This document shows, in pieces, positions 1-10,230 of a DNA stretch of 64,000 nt. The DNA is taken from the NCBI GenBank assembly GCA_038277395.1, contig CM076189.1, positions 208,050,011-208,114,010 on the forward strand. The letters are read 5' to 3'. The number at the start of each line of letters is the position of its first letter. The stretch's first letter is position 1. Made by a program: the position numbers and the translations under genes. This DNA comes from Dryocosmus kuriphilus. Taxonomy: Eukaryota; Arthropoda; Insecta; Hymenoptera; Cynipidae. Below the pieces are notes generated by a model. The model was not told the origin of the DNA. It saw only the letters and a program-made list of their open reading frames with translations, and did no database searches.

Positions 1-161
1 CGTGCTTTTTTTTCGAAAACAAACAAAACTAATCGGTTGTCGTTAACAACGTAAGTAATACTAACTAAATACTTCTCACTGACGCATGGACTTATCATTG
101 AATATATTCTGAACAATTTCTAAGTTTTATTTTTCCTCACTACGTGCAAATCGTACAAGTG

Positions 162-1015
162 GTACAAAAACGGACACCGTTAGGTGGTTCAGAGACAGAA
201 GATGACCCACAGCCGAGTACAAGCAGAATGGTATTGGAAAAGGCAGACACTGGATTACAAGGGTGTATCTAATTTTTCTTCCATTTTTCTCTAAATTAAA
301 CAATTTCCACGTTAATCAAGAAATAATTTTCATTCTTTTAAAGATTCTTTCCCCATGCCGACGTTACGAGTAGCGAGAACAACTAGAGGCCGGAAAAGTA
401 TCCAATCATCCTTGATTACAGGAAGTCTCTCGTGAAACCAGCCAAAACTTCAAAAACAAAATTAAAGCGCGGAAAAAAAGCGATAAAATGCAAAATCAAT
501 GCGAAAAAAACTCAAGAGAAATACAAAACAAAAATCAAAAAACAAAGACAACGACAGCGATGTGCAGAGCATCACCGACTCTGAGGAAGATGGTGACTCG
601 GGAACCGGTATTGGGAAGGTTCCTCCCAAAGACAAAAACATTCTGTGCATTTTTTGTGACGGATCCGCAAAGTCCAACGAACGTAATGAAAAGTGGATAC
701 AATGTACAAATTGTCTCCTGTGTGCTCACATAGAGTGTTTAGGTGCTGAAACTCACATCTATATTTGTGAATACTGCAAATAAATATCAGTTTCGAACAT
801 TTTGTGCGATTTTTTCAACGTGTCCGTTTTTTGTACTACTTTTAGTGCATTTTCAAAAATTGAAAAAAAGTTATAAATTTAAACTCTCACTAAATCAAGA
901 ACACAAATAAGGTAAAGCGAGTACGCCAAACTATGCTTCAAAATTTTACCCATCTCATTCTAATAAAAAAATAAAAAATTATAATAAAAAGAGTCAAGGG
1001 TGTCCGTTTTTGTAC
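162..1015 (+). mobile_element. Deleted pogo/jerky-like DNA transposon relic
   Basis: A perfect 17-bp inverted repeat, gtacaaaaacggacacc at 162-178 and its complement at 999-1015, brackets the segment. A third, one-base-longer copy of the same terminal motif lies at 821-836. Inside are acidic and basic coding remnants (about 170-255 and 350-480) and the zinc-finger tail at 499-783. The layout suggests a pogo-type element that lost its catalytic core but kept one end and the C-terminal coding region. No TA target duplication could be fixed with certainty, so the boundaries are approximate. Confidence 0.55.
499..783 (+). pseudogene. C-terminal fragment of a pogo/jerky-like transposase with a PHD-like zinc finger
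   Basis: This frame encodes 94 residues: a basic stretch, an acidic serine-rich linker (SDVQSITDSEEDGD), then CIFC, WIQCTNC, HIEC and CEYC at the very end. That spacing is a C4HC3 PHD-like finger. A terminal finger of this kind is typical of the C-terminus of pogo/jerky-type DDE transposases, and the family assignment rests on that. The DDE core is not present upstream: bases 130-480 give only broken coding pieces. The first ATG is simply where the open frame begins, not a demonstrated start. The element is a relic and no function should be inferred. Confidence 0.5.
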
Positions 1016-1025
1016 TTTTTACTCT

Positions 1026-1688
1026 AATAACACGACAAAGTGAAACTAATTTTTCTCTTTTATCACTATCATACTTTTTGAAATAAGTAATTGTTTTAGG
1101 AAGATGTTGTTATTGTTACCGTAATAAAATATAAGTTAGGTTATATGAATAAGTTGTACGCTGCATGCGTTACGCGTGAGCCTGCACTTTTTATAGAGCG
1201 TAATGTACTACGCACATTGCGTGACGTATTATACGTTTCTAACCTTGACAACATGACAGAAATTGTCTGCCGTGCAATGTGCACAAACAACAATATTTGC
1301 ACTTGTAATGCAACAAACAAATTCTTAAGGTTATAACTGAAGCCCGGCCACCTGTCGGAGCATGTGGAGAACTTTCGCAGTCTTACAAAAAATCAATAAC
1401 AAGTTACCAACCGCGATGTTGCATCTTTACCGACAGAGTAGGAACGTGTACCTAGTGCAAAGTGCATCCGTTGCTATTTATTATTGTTATAATAAACTTT
1501 TATTGCTCCCCGAATTCACGCTTTTGCTACACACTGTTCTTTTGCATTTATTAATATTTTCCCAAATTTTTTCCGCATTATTTCAAGTTTTATTTTTAAA
1601 TACGAGTCAAAAAATATCGATCTCAGGACTGGCTTGGTCAAGTGTCCCACCTTTTACATAGCCCTAATTTATAAAAGGCACTCTATAG
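1026..1688. other. Intergenic sequence, nothing recognised
   Basis: AT-rich DNA with short open frames of no recognisable family. No RNA gene, repeat pair or promoter could be supported. Confidence 0.5.
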
Positions 1689-1700
1689 AATCATTTGACC
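1689..1700. repeat. Left target-site duplication of the LINE
   Basis: The 12-mer aatcatttgacc occurs here and again at 4711-4722, directly after the poly(A) tract. It is the target duplication made by target-primed reverse transcription. Confidence 0.9.
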
Positions 1701-4675
1701 CGACCCATTAAACAATCCACAACTTCAACAGCTTTTTCGTGACTTCCTCTCAGTCTTCGCAACTGCCTTCCAACTCCCAAACTCTGGACGCACATAAGAT
1801 AAAATCACTTTACTCACATGGAACGCTAATAGTATTTCTGCCCCCAAGAGACTTGAACTAACCCTGTTTCTTGAGGAGAAGGCTATTGACGTTGCCTGTA
1901 TCACAGAGACCCACCTAAAACCTGAAAACAAACTTTACTTTCCAAATTTTTCTGTCTATAGAAAAGATCGTATTTCTTCCAGAGGCGGAGGTGTTGCACT
2001 CCTTGTTCATAACTCTCTCAAACACAAACCAATCAATACTGACTCATCACCCTGCGAAGTAACGGGGGTGGAAATCCTTCTTGACTCTGGTCCAATCCGT
2101 ATCTTATCTCTCTACTCTCCCCCTCATATTAATAATATCTCTAAAATACAGGATCTTTTCAATTCCAATACCCCAACGATAGTAGCTGGCGATCTTAACG
2201 CAAAAAACAAAGCCTGGGGTTGCTTAAAAAACAACCCGAAAGGTAAATCTCTTTTAAAAACTCTCATTCGACACAACCTCACCATGGAAGCGCCCCCCGG
2301 TTCCCACTCACTTCCCTACTTCTTCAAAATATCAACCCGACATTCTAGATCTCTTCATAACAAAAAAATATTTCTATTAACAAAGATGCCTGGTCGCTGC
2401 CTGTTCTGAGTTCCAACCATAACTCTGTTCTCATGGAGCTTACTGGTAAACCGGAACTCTCCCTTCCTTCTGAGTCAAAAATTGACTATCTCTACCTTAA
2501 ATATCTCCTTGAATCTTCTCCTTTTAAATGCCTTCAGATCCGATCATCTTCCGAAATCGACTCAACAGTCGGTGCTCTCACGGAAGATATTCAAAATGCT
2601 GTTAAACTTGCCACCACAACCAAAGTTATCTCTCCATCCAATCTTAGACTACCTCCTGCTATCCTTCAACTCGTAAACAGGAAAAATCAGAATAGAAAGC
2701 ACTGGCAATCTACCCGTACTCCCAGACACCGCCGCCGCCTGAATCGCTATCAAAAAGAGCTCAAATTCGCTCTTCAGTCTACTGACAACTCTTCCTTTGA
2801 AACTTATATTGCGGAAGCCGAACTATACCCTAAAAGGTGCTGGAAGGTAATTAAATCTCTTAGAAATAGAAAATCTCACCTCCCCTCTCTCGTAAAAAAA
2901 CGGTCAATCTTTCTCTCTTGACGAAGAAAAAGCCGAAATCTTTGCAGACTCTCTTAAAACTCAATGTTCCCCTTTTCCCAGCCTTGACAAATTTACTTCT
3001 TTTCACGATGACATCTCAAAGACTGTACAAGACTTTACTGTGACGGACAATTATTTCACTCCTACCTCTCCTAAAGAAATCCGCGACACAATTCGCTCTC
3101 TTCGTAACAGAAAAGCCCCCGGAAATGACGCTATTAGTAACGGAATACTTAAAATTCTTCCCCGAAAACACATTGCAGCGATATGCACAATTATAAACTC
3201 AATGTTGAGATTTCATTACTTTCCTTCTGCTTGGAAGGAGGCTACAGTAATCTTTCTCCCCAAACCTAGTAAGCCTCTCAGCTCAGCTTCAAGCTTTCGC
3301 CCCATCAGCTTGCTCTGCACTCTCAGCAAAGTAGCTGAAAGCATCATCCTTTCTCGTTTCGACGATTTTGTCTCACGAAACAACATTCTACCTGACTTCC
3401 AGCACGGTTTCCGCAAACGCCATGGAACAGCCCACCAACTTCTTCGCGTTTCTGAATACATTGCCGACAATCTCAATAAAGGTAAGCACACGTCCATGCT
3501 TCTTCTGGACTGTAAGCAAGCCTTTGACAGAGTTTGGCACGACGGTCTCATTTTCAAACTTATCCACTTAAAATTTCCTCATTACCTTATTGGCCTAATT
3601 AAATCTTATCTCTCAAACAGGAGTATTAGAGCTCGAGTCGGAAACTCCTTATCGCAACTCCAACTTATCACTTCTGGTGTCCCTCAGGGTTCTAAACTTT
3701 CCCCCTCTCTCTTCAAGGTTTATTTTTATGACATTTCTGTCAATGATAAAATCCTCACTGTTCAATACGCCGACGATGTTGGCTTTCTTCAATCTGCCAG
3801 GGTTTATTAAACAATGTTCCTCTCATTTAAATAGATTCACCCCAGTTGCTCTCGATTGGTACTCCAGATGGAGATTTGAAATTAATAAAACTAAATCGGA
3901 AGCCGTCTTCTTTTCTCGACGCATTCGCACTCCTCCCAAGCTCCTCGTCAACTCTCTTCCCATCGAATGGAGTAATTCCGCAAAATATCTCGGCGTCATT
4001 TTTGACAAGAGACTCACCTGGGCCAAGCAAATAATAGCTACACGCAATAAAGCCCTTGGAGCTTTTACGGCGCTTAAACCGTTCTTTAATAATCACACTG
4101 TATCTCGGGCCACCAAAGCTCGAGCCTTCAATGCGATAATTAGAAGCATTTGCACTTACGCGATTCCAATATGGGGCTCTGCATCCCCAAACCGCCTATT
4201 AAAGCTCCAGAGGACTTACATGCGCCTTCTTCGCTCATCATTGAACATCCCCTGGTACATACGCAACAAACAGATCCTTGCCGAACTCAAGCTACCTTCC
4301 ATTACCGAAGCTGCCCAAACATACGCTTCAAACCTTCGACTTTCCGTGCAAAATCACCCAAACCCTAGCATCAAATCACTTGCAAATTACGTAAGTAAAT
4401 CTTCTGACAGTTTTAGAAGGCCGTGCCTTCTTGTTTCGTCAAACCCGTAATCCTTTCTTCTCTTTCCGTGTTTCGCTTCTAGCGCGAGTGTCCCTGCAGT
4501 TCAACTGTCTTGGACCACCATCCTCCGCCCGTCTCATCTTTGGTTCATAACCTCAAGGTTGGTAACCATTCGGGGAGGGGTTTTAGTCGGTAGGCGCACC
4601 TCGCGAATCCGACACTACCCTTCACTGGATGTCTTTTGAAGATTCCCCCTCCTCGACCTATTAAAAAAAAAAATA

Positions 4676-4710
<35 letters not shown>
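1701..4710 (+). mobile_element. 5'-truncated Jockey-like non-LTR retrotransposon
   Basis: The element is flanked by a 12-bp direct repeat and ends in an A-rich tail of about 45 bases (4661-4710). It carries an apurinic endonuclease domain followed by a reverse transcriptase, as in Jockey-type LINEs. The endonuclease begins only about 100 bp inside the left boundary, so ORF1 and the 5' UTR are missing, the usual result of incomplete reverse transcription. The 3' UTR (4451-4660) is more GC-rich than the surroundings. The intact target duplication and moderate number of frameshifts suggest a fairly young copy. It split an older sequence between 1688 and 4723. Confidence 0.93.
1798..4450 (+). pseudogene. 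LINE ORF2 (endonuclease + reverse transcriptase), frameshifted
   Basis: The reading frame opens after a stop at 1795-1797. The endonuclease shows LLTWNANSI, ACITETHL, GGGVALLVHN and VAGDLNAKN, the signature blocks of L1-type endonucleases. The reverse transcriptase follows with NRKAPGNDAISN, PISLLC, LLDCKQAFDRVWHDGL, GVPQGSKLSP and the catalytic YADD near 3767. The C-terminal domain has the Jockey-like block IPWYIRNK. At least four frame changes break it: near 2330, in the A-run near 2365, in the A-run near 2897, and after YADD near 3800. Three of the four lie in or beside homopolymers. The product cannot be made as it stands. Confidence 0.92.
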
Positions 4711-4716
<6 letters not shown>

Positions 4717-4722
4717 TTGACC
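4711..4722. repeat. Right target-site duplication of the LINE
   Basis: aatcatttgacc, identical to 1689-1700, immediately after the poly(A) tract. Confidence 0.9.
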
Positions 4723-4956
4723 AATTTTAGTATTGACGTGAAAACGTATACCAGCACGGTGCGCATGCGCAACACGATGCGGCCGGCTATGATTACCTAT
4801 ACGCCTTTTTTCTCACTTGCATATAGGATTGTGAAACGGCGCGTCTCTCGAGGTTTCTTACGTCATATACGACGAAAACGTATATACGTAAAAAAACTGT
4901 ATGAAATGTATGAAACGTAATCAACTAAAGAAGGATGGCGGACCTAGAAGGACCAT

Positions 4957-5444
4957 ATCTCAGGGATGTAATATTAAGTTGCGCGCCTCACGCAGTGTTC
5001 AGGCCCGTATATGCGTAAACAAATTGCCCCAAATGTTCTTCTATTGTAACAAAATTTTTATTTTTTGTGTTCTTTATTTTATAAAATAGGATTTTGTACT
5101 CCTTTTACTATTTAGCAAAAATATATTATGTAGACTTATATTTTACGTAATATCTTTCTGTTATTTCAATAATGTTTTTTACTTTGTTACCTCTTCCGAA
5201 AAAATATCGTAGGAAAATCAGTAACCGACGTAAAATTTTTAAAAATTTGAAAATTTTCAAAATGTCGGCGGTTTTTCTGAAAATCTGTAAACATATTTTC
5301 TCAAAACAGCAAGCATAAATATTTGTAAAACATGAATGAAATGTAGTGTTTCAAACATTTCCTAGGTATTACTCATGGAGTGTTTTAGTTATAATATTTC
5401 AGAAAGATTCAATTAATAATGTCACAGATACATTATTTTGAAAA
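4957..5444 (+). repeat. Repeat E, copy 1 (left part)
   Basis: This stretch matches 8429-8890 over several hundred bases, for example the shared blocks gcgcgcctcacgcag, ttcctaggtattactcatgg and aatatttcagaaagattcaa. It is the non-tandem part of a dispersed element whose tandem part follows at 5803. The bases between 4723 and 4957 hold no gene. Confidence 0.8.
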
Positions 5445-5457
5445 GTTACAGAAACAT

Positions 5458-5789
5458 ACACATCCAGTGAGTCACGTTGTAAAGGTCAATTGAAATGAAA
5501 AAAAGACGTTGGCAATATTTGTTAAAATTCGAAACGTTTCGGCTTCGGTTTAAGCCCTCATCAGTCGAACAAAATTTATTACTGAAGGTTATGACATATT
5601 GGTCATTTTTTAAAAGATTGCAAAACAAGTGCAAAGATAATAATCAATTATAATAATAACATTGATAAATCCATTGATTGTGGAACAGATGAAAGTTAAT
5701 AACATTTTATAAATGAAAATCCACAATATAAGAATGATAAGTACAAAGGACAAAAACATGCGGTTGAGTCGATACGGATGACAGACGTC
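5458..5789 (-). mobile_element. 332-bp retroelement insertion, probably Penelope-like
   Basis: The insert is flanked by a perfect 13-bp direct repeat, gttacagaaacat, at 5445-5457 and 5790-5802. Joining the flanks without the insert recreates the array unit seen at 9015-9060, so the empty site is supported by a paralog. On the minus strand the insert contains a hammerhead-ribozyme-like core (5527-5570). Such motifs are known from the terminal repeats of Penelope-like elements. No reverse transcriptase or GIY-YIG frame is present, so this would be a severely truncated or solo-terminal-repeat copy. The family call is an inference from the ribozyme motif and the target duplication. Confidence 0.6.
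5527..5570 (-). ncRNA. Candidate type I hammerhead ribozyme
   Basis: Read on the minus strand, UUCGA (5569-5565) is followed by the invariant CUGAUGA (5564-5558). Then comes a stem GGCUU/AAGCC with loop AAACCG (5556-5541), GAAA (5540-5537) and UCGAA (5532-5528), which pairs with UUCGA as stem I. Stem III would be the self-complementary ACGU (5537-5534), with cleavage predicted after U5533. Such a minimal stem III is known from hammerheads of Penelope-like elements, where it is thought to work as a dimer. One G (5557) is bulged at the base of stem II, which may weaken it. Confidence 0.5.
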
Positions 5790-5802
5790 GTTACAGAAAC
5801 AT

Positions 5803-6447
5803 TTTCACGGAGTTGGAAATTAATGTTTCATCTGTTAAATTGCATTAACATTTAATATTTACTGCAGGTGTAATATTGAACAAACAATACTTTGAAAACA
5901 TTACATTAATAATGTTTCAGATACATTTTTTAGAAATGTAGCAAAAACATTTTCACGGAGATGCAAATGAAACGTTTCCTCTGTAACATTTCATTAACAT
6001 ATTTGATTTATTGCAGGTGCAATATCAAAAAATATATATTTCAGAAACATTACAGTAGGAATATTTCAGGTACATTAATTTGAAGTGCTGCAGAAACATT
6101 TTCACGGAGTTGGAAATGAAATGTTCCATATGTAACATTGCATTAACATTTTAGATTTATTGCAGGTGCAATATTTAAAAAAGATATTTTTGAAATGTTC
6201 CATTACTAATTTTTCAAATACATTACTTTAAAATGTTGCAAAAACATTTTCACGGAATTGCAAACCAAATGTTTCATTTGAAAGATTTTCTAAATATTTC
6301 TGATGTATTGCAGATGCAATATTTCATCAGAAATCAATCTCGAATGTTTTTCAAACATTTCGTCTGTAACATTGCAAATGTAATCAAAATGAAATATTTC
6401 TGAAGTGTTAAACAACTTTTTGCAACGTTGCATGCTGTGTGTGGAAA
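5803..6447 (+). repeat. Repeat E, copy 1: degenerate tandem array of about 140-155 bp units
   Basis: The block acattttcacggagttgg recurs at about 5800, 5950, 6088 and 6243, each followed by gaaatgtttcat-type and attgcaggtgcaatatt-type segments. The array ends in ttgcaacgttgcatgctgtgtg (in two parts, ttgcaacgttg and catgctgtgtg) at about 6420-6447, the same terminal sequence that closes copy 2 near 9384. Confidence 0.8.
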
Positions 6448-6560
6448 GCTACGAGTTTTGAGCGTGTAAATATAAAAGTGAAAAGTAAGGATCAACGTGT
6501 AGCCAAATTTCTATTTTGTATAAAATATTGAATAATATTGGATACAAGCACCTTTTAGGG
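6448..6560. other. Short unassigned spacer
   Basis: No gene or repeat match recognised between the end of repeat E copy 1 and repeat R copy a. Confidence 0.4.
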
Positions 6561-6790
6561 TGATGATGGGCCAAATCAAACATGACGTGATCATGACGCG
6601 GTATTACCGGCAAATGCCGTCAGACTGGTAAAATTTTGTGAAAGAGGGTCAAACTCATTTTTTGAAGCGATTATCATTTTTAGCGTAATAGTTTGTGAAA
6701 ATAATAAGAGATTATTAACGCATAAGCTTAGTTATAAAACAATTTGTCGTATCGACATTGAATTTATCAATAAAATTAGAAATTCCCAAC
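6561..6790 (+). repeat. Repeat R, copy a
   Basis: This segment is an inverted relative of 13035-13215. Shared landmarks are catgacgcggtattacc, agactggtaaaa, aataagagattattaacgc and tttgtcgtatcgac. It is interrupted at 6790 by repeat E copy 2 and resumes at 9385, as judged from the uninterrupted copy on the opposite strand. Confidence 0.75.
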
Positions 6791-7335
6791 ACAGCATTTT
6801 TGTTGCAGAAATCATTCAGCAATATTTCATATGCAATATTGCATATTGCAGTAATGTTACCAGATCATCTTTGATTCATTGCAAGAACATTGCAATGTTT
6901 CTTAAATGTTGCGATAATATTTGGGAAATGATTCAGGAGTATTGTTGAAATGTTTCGTATTATTGCAATGTCGTCAACGTGCAATGTTTCCGAAATCATG
7001 CAATAATACTTCTAGAGTAACCTAGGAACATTATTGAAATGTTTTGTATTATTATAATGCAATCAATGTATAATGTTTCTGAAATTTTGCAATAACATTT
7101 ATAAAATGATTTAGGAATAATATAGAAATGTTTGGTCTTATTGTAATGAAATTGATGTGAAATATTTATATTATTTTTATTTTTTTATGAATAAAAGAAA
7201 AGGAAATAATTTCAAAAATTGATGTCAATGGAATTAATTAAAAAATTGTATAATTGCGCTACATGGGCTTAAAAAAGACTACAAAAATCGAAACACTTTG
7301 AGCCCTCGAAATGTATTAAACTACAAGGGTTTATA

Positions 7336-8276
7336 CGAGGGCCTACCCAAAAGAAACCGAACTGATGTTGTGGGGAGCGGAGTTGTTGTAGTACCGGGTT
7401 TTTGCCGGTAGGTGCGTGTAGAGGCACTTTTCACCAGTTAGTATGCCAACTGCTATCACTGTGTAAGGTTGCATTTGGTGTGTGTAATTTTTTTTGTGAC
7501 TGTTGCTTTGCGCGCTCGTCGTTTTTTGTGATGGTTGATTTTCGTGATCAGCGTGCCAACGTGAGGTTTTGCTTCCTGCTCGGGAAAACGGGCACAGAAA
7601 CTCTTCAAATGTTAAAAACGGCCTACAAGGATGATGCTATGGGAAAAACTCAAGTGTTCGAGTGGTTTTCTCGTTTTAAAAGTGGGGAAATGTCAATTGA
7701 CGATCAACCTCGCTCTGGACGTCCTTCGGCGGCCCGAACCGACGAAAATGTTGAAAAAATTCGTGCAATCATCCTGGAAGATCGACGAAGGACCATCGAA
7801 GAAGTGAATCAGGCATTTTACCTGGAAGTCTTGAAAAGATTGCGCAACAGTTTACGACGGAAAAGACCTGATTTGTGGCAGTCGGGGGACTGGTTTTTCC
7901 ACCACGACAACGCCCCTGCTCACACAGCTCTTTCTGTGCGCCGATTTTTGACCAAAAATAGCATGGCCATTGTTCCTCACCCACCCTATTCACCCGATTT
8001 AGCCCCCTGTGACTTTTTTTATTCCCCCGAATGAAAAGGGACATGAAAGGAAAGCGTTCTGCGGACATAGCTGAAGTGAAGGAAAAAACGACGGAAGCGC
8101 TGTCAAGCATCACAAAAGAGGAATTTAAAAAATGTTTCGAACAATGGAATAAAAGATTAGATAAGTGTATTGTCTCCAATGGAGAGTACTTTAAAGGAGA
8201 TTAAATGTTTTTTGTAGAAAAATCAAAATAATAACTTTGTACAAAAGTAGTTCGGTTTCTTTTGGGTAGGCCCTCG
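7336..8276 (+). mobile_element. Internally deleted mariner element
   Basis: Terminal inverted repeats start cgagggcctacccaaaag and end with its complement, and TA lies on both sides (7334-7335, 8277-8278). The element is 941 bp against 1322 bp for the intact copy at 10231-11552. The difference is one clean internal deletion of 381 bp. Outside the deletion the two copies are almost identical, so the deletion derivative is young. It sits inside repeat E copy 2. Confidence 0.95.
7531..8204 (+). pseudogene. Mariner transposase with a 127-residue internal deletion and a frameshift
   Basis: The frame starts at ATG 7531 with MVDFRDQRANVRFCFLLGKT and keeps the N-terminal helix-turn-helix region up to TIEEV (residue 92). 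It then jumps in frame to NQAFYLEVLKR, which is residue 220 of the intact protein. The missing part contains the first catalytic Asp (D158 of the intact copy). The second and third acidic positions (HHDNAPAHTA and SPDLAPCD) remain. Near the end a T-run is one base shorter than in the intact copy, which moves the frame and ends translation at 8034 after CDFFYSPE. The product cannot be catalytically active, but it keeps the DNA-binding domain. Confidence 0.93.
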
Positions 8277-8428
8277 TATACCTAACAACAAATTTCCCTA
8301 TCTTACGACTACAGTGACGAACTTTTTAGTATAATCTGCCAACCTTCCTCTTATAAAGCCGACAACTGATTTCACTTCTGACTTACTTTTACCGTCAGGC
8401 ACCTAGTGTTAACTTGTCCGTACGAAGT

Positions 8429-8890
8429 CAGGGGTGTAAAATTAAGTTACGCGCCTCACGCAGTGATCAGGCCCATGCATGCGTAAGCAAAATGTCCCAA
8501 ATGTTCTTGTATTATAAAAAAAATTATTTTTTTTTTTTGTTCTTTATTTTATAAAATAGGATTTTGTATTCCTTTTACTATTTAGCAAAAATATATTATG
8601 CAGACTTATATTTTATGTAATATCTTTTTGTTATTTCAATAATGTTTTTTGCTTTGTTACCTCTTCAGAAAAAATTTCATAGGAAAATCAGTATCCGACG
8701 TAAAATTTTTGAAAATTTGAAAACTGACAAAATGGCGGCGGTTTTTCTGAAAATCTGTAGATTTATTTTCTCAAAACGGCAAGCAGAAATATTTGTACAA
8801 CATGACTGAAATGTAGTATTTCAAACATTTAACCAACATTTCCTAGGTATTACTCATGGACTATTTTAGTTAGAATATTTCAGAAAGATT
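8429..8890 (+). repeat. Repeat E, copy 2: segment matching 4957-5444
   Basis: Direct repeat of the left part of copy 1, with shared blocks gcgcgcctcacgcag-like at 8450 and ttcctaggtattactcatgg at 8842. Small indels and substitutions separate the two copies. Confidence 0.8.
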
Positions 8891-9384
8891 CAAAAACGTT
8901 TACTCGAAGTTGGAAATAAATGTTTCATCTATTAAACTGCATTAACATTTAATATTTATGGCTGGTGCAATATTGAGCAAATAATATTCTGAAAACATTA
9001 CATTAATAATGTTTCAGATACATTATTTTGAAATGTTGCAAAAACATTTTCACGGAGTTGGAAATGAAATGTTCCATATGTAACATTGCATTAACATTTT
9101 AGATTTATTGCAGGTGCAATATTGAAAAAACAATATCGTTACATTAGTAATGTTTCAGATACATTATTTTGAAATGTTGGAAAAACATTGTCACGGAGTT
9201 CCAAACGAAATGTTTCATTTGAAAGATTTTATAAATATTTCTGATGTATTGCAGATGCAATATTTCATCAGAAATCAATCTCCAATGTTTCTCATACATT
9301 TCATCAGTAACATTACAAATATAATCAAAATGAAATATTTCTGAAATTTTACATCATTTTTTGCAACGTTGCATGCTGTGTGGG

Positions 9385-9601
9385 TCATCAAGCACATAAC
9401 CTCAAATCTTAGACTATAAATTTGATTGTCTGAAGTTAGCTTGGCTACAAATCATGCTTGTGATATTTTTTAACACTCAAATTATTTATAGTGTTTATAA
9501 TAGCTTCAGTAATTATGAATACTGGTTAACAGTTAATCATGTGTTTCTTATATCTCTGCTTATATTACAATCAATTGCCCACGTTACCAGTCGGTAAGAT
9601 A
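9385..9601 (+). repeat. Repeat R, copy c
   Basis: Inverted relative of 12450-13030: shared cataacctcaaatcttagac, acaaatcatg, ttatttatagtg and cagtcggtaag. It is the continuation of repeat R copy a after the repeat E insertion and is cut at about 9602 by a SINE. Confidence 0.75.
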
Positions 9602-9835
9602 GATATCAGAGTCCCGGTGGCTCAGATGATAGCGCGCCAGGCTTCCGACCAGGAGGACTGGGTTCGATCCCTGTGCGGGTAACATTGAAAATTTTTCTAT
9701 GTACTTAAACCAGGGTTCTGGCAGTGAGAGACTCGGAAGAGTTAGCGATCTCCGTGCGAGACAGGCTCCTTTCGAGGGAACTATCGCTCCATGATCGCTG
9801 ATCGATTTCGAGAAAATAAATACACACATACACTG
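9602..9835 (+). mobile_element. tRNA-derived SINE, copy 1
   Basis: The head has a Pol III type 2 promoter: an A-box-like ggtggctcagatgatagcgc and the B box ggttcgatccc at about 9661. The 3' body, from ctatgtacttaaaccaggg onward, is shared in diverged form with the copies at 11806-12093 and 33628-33790. It ends in aaataaataca. A real tRNA is excluded because the acceptor arms do not pair. Confidence 0.75.
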
Positions 9836-10228
9836 ACATGACACACAAGGTCAGTGCACCGATCATGAACAACATCTAACTGGAAGATCTCATAAGGAAT
9901 GCTCCTCCAAACCCTATCACACTAGCTTTGCTAGCAGCTTATAGTTTGGTTAGGGAGGCTGCCAGATGGCATGTATCGGAGGCTTACTTTAATATACAAA
10001 GAGGCCCGCATCCGATACGGTGCCATAGGGTATGTCAGCGTCCGAGAGGTAATATAAACAGAACGTTGGAAACAACGAAAAAAGCAGCGATCAAAATCCC
10101 TGTAAAAGAGTTGCCAGGTATCGGTGCACTGCCTTCAAATAAAACGCGGGTATGGCACAATGGGTTTATAGCCTGAGCGCCCGGAGGTGTTCTTAGGAAC
10201 CTCCCGCCCACTTTAGAAACAAGGTAGA
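9836..10228. other. GC-balanced segment of unknown origin
   Basis: From about 9870 to 10200 the base composition is less AT-rich than the flanks, as in transposon-derived DNA. There is no recognisable domain in the 82-residue open frame at 9928-10176, and no matching partner elsewhere in the window. Confidence 0.4.
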
Positions 10229-10230
10229 TA

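Larger units (their letters stand above)
6791..9384 (+). mobile_element. Repeat E, copy 2: non-autonomous element with tandem arrays near both ends
   Basis: The ends are inverted relatives: ccaacacagcat at the left, and at the right gctgtgtggg, whose complement is cccacacagc. Just inside the left end are about 115-bp units rich in gcaatgtttc. Just inside the right end (about 8890-9384) are the same 140-155 bp units as in copy 1. The inverted paralog at 12880-13215 runs straight through this point, so it is the empty site. The mariner at 7336-8276 is nested inside. No coding capacity of its own was seen. The family is unassigned. Confidence 0.6.

Noticed and set aside
1145..1336. 63-residue open frame
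   Set aside because: No domain, no repeat partner, and no supporting gene signals.
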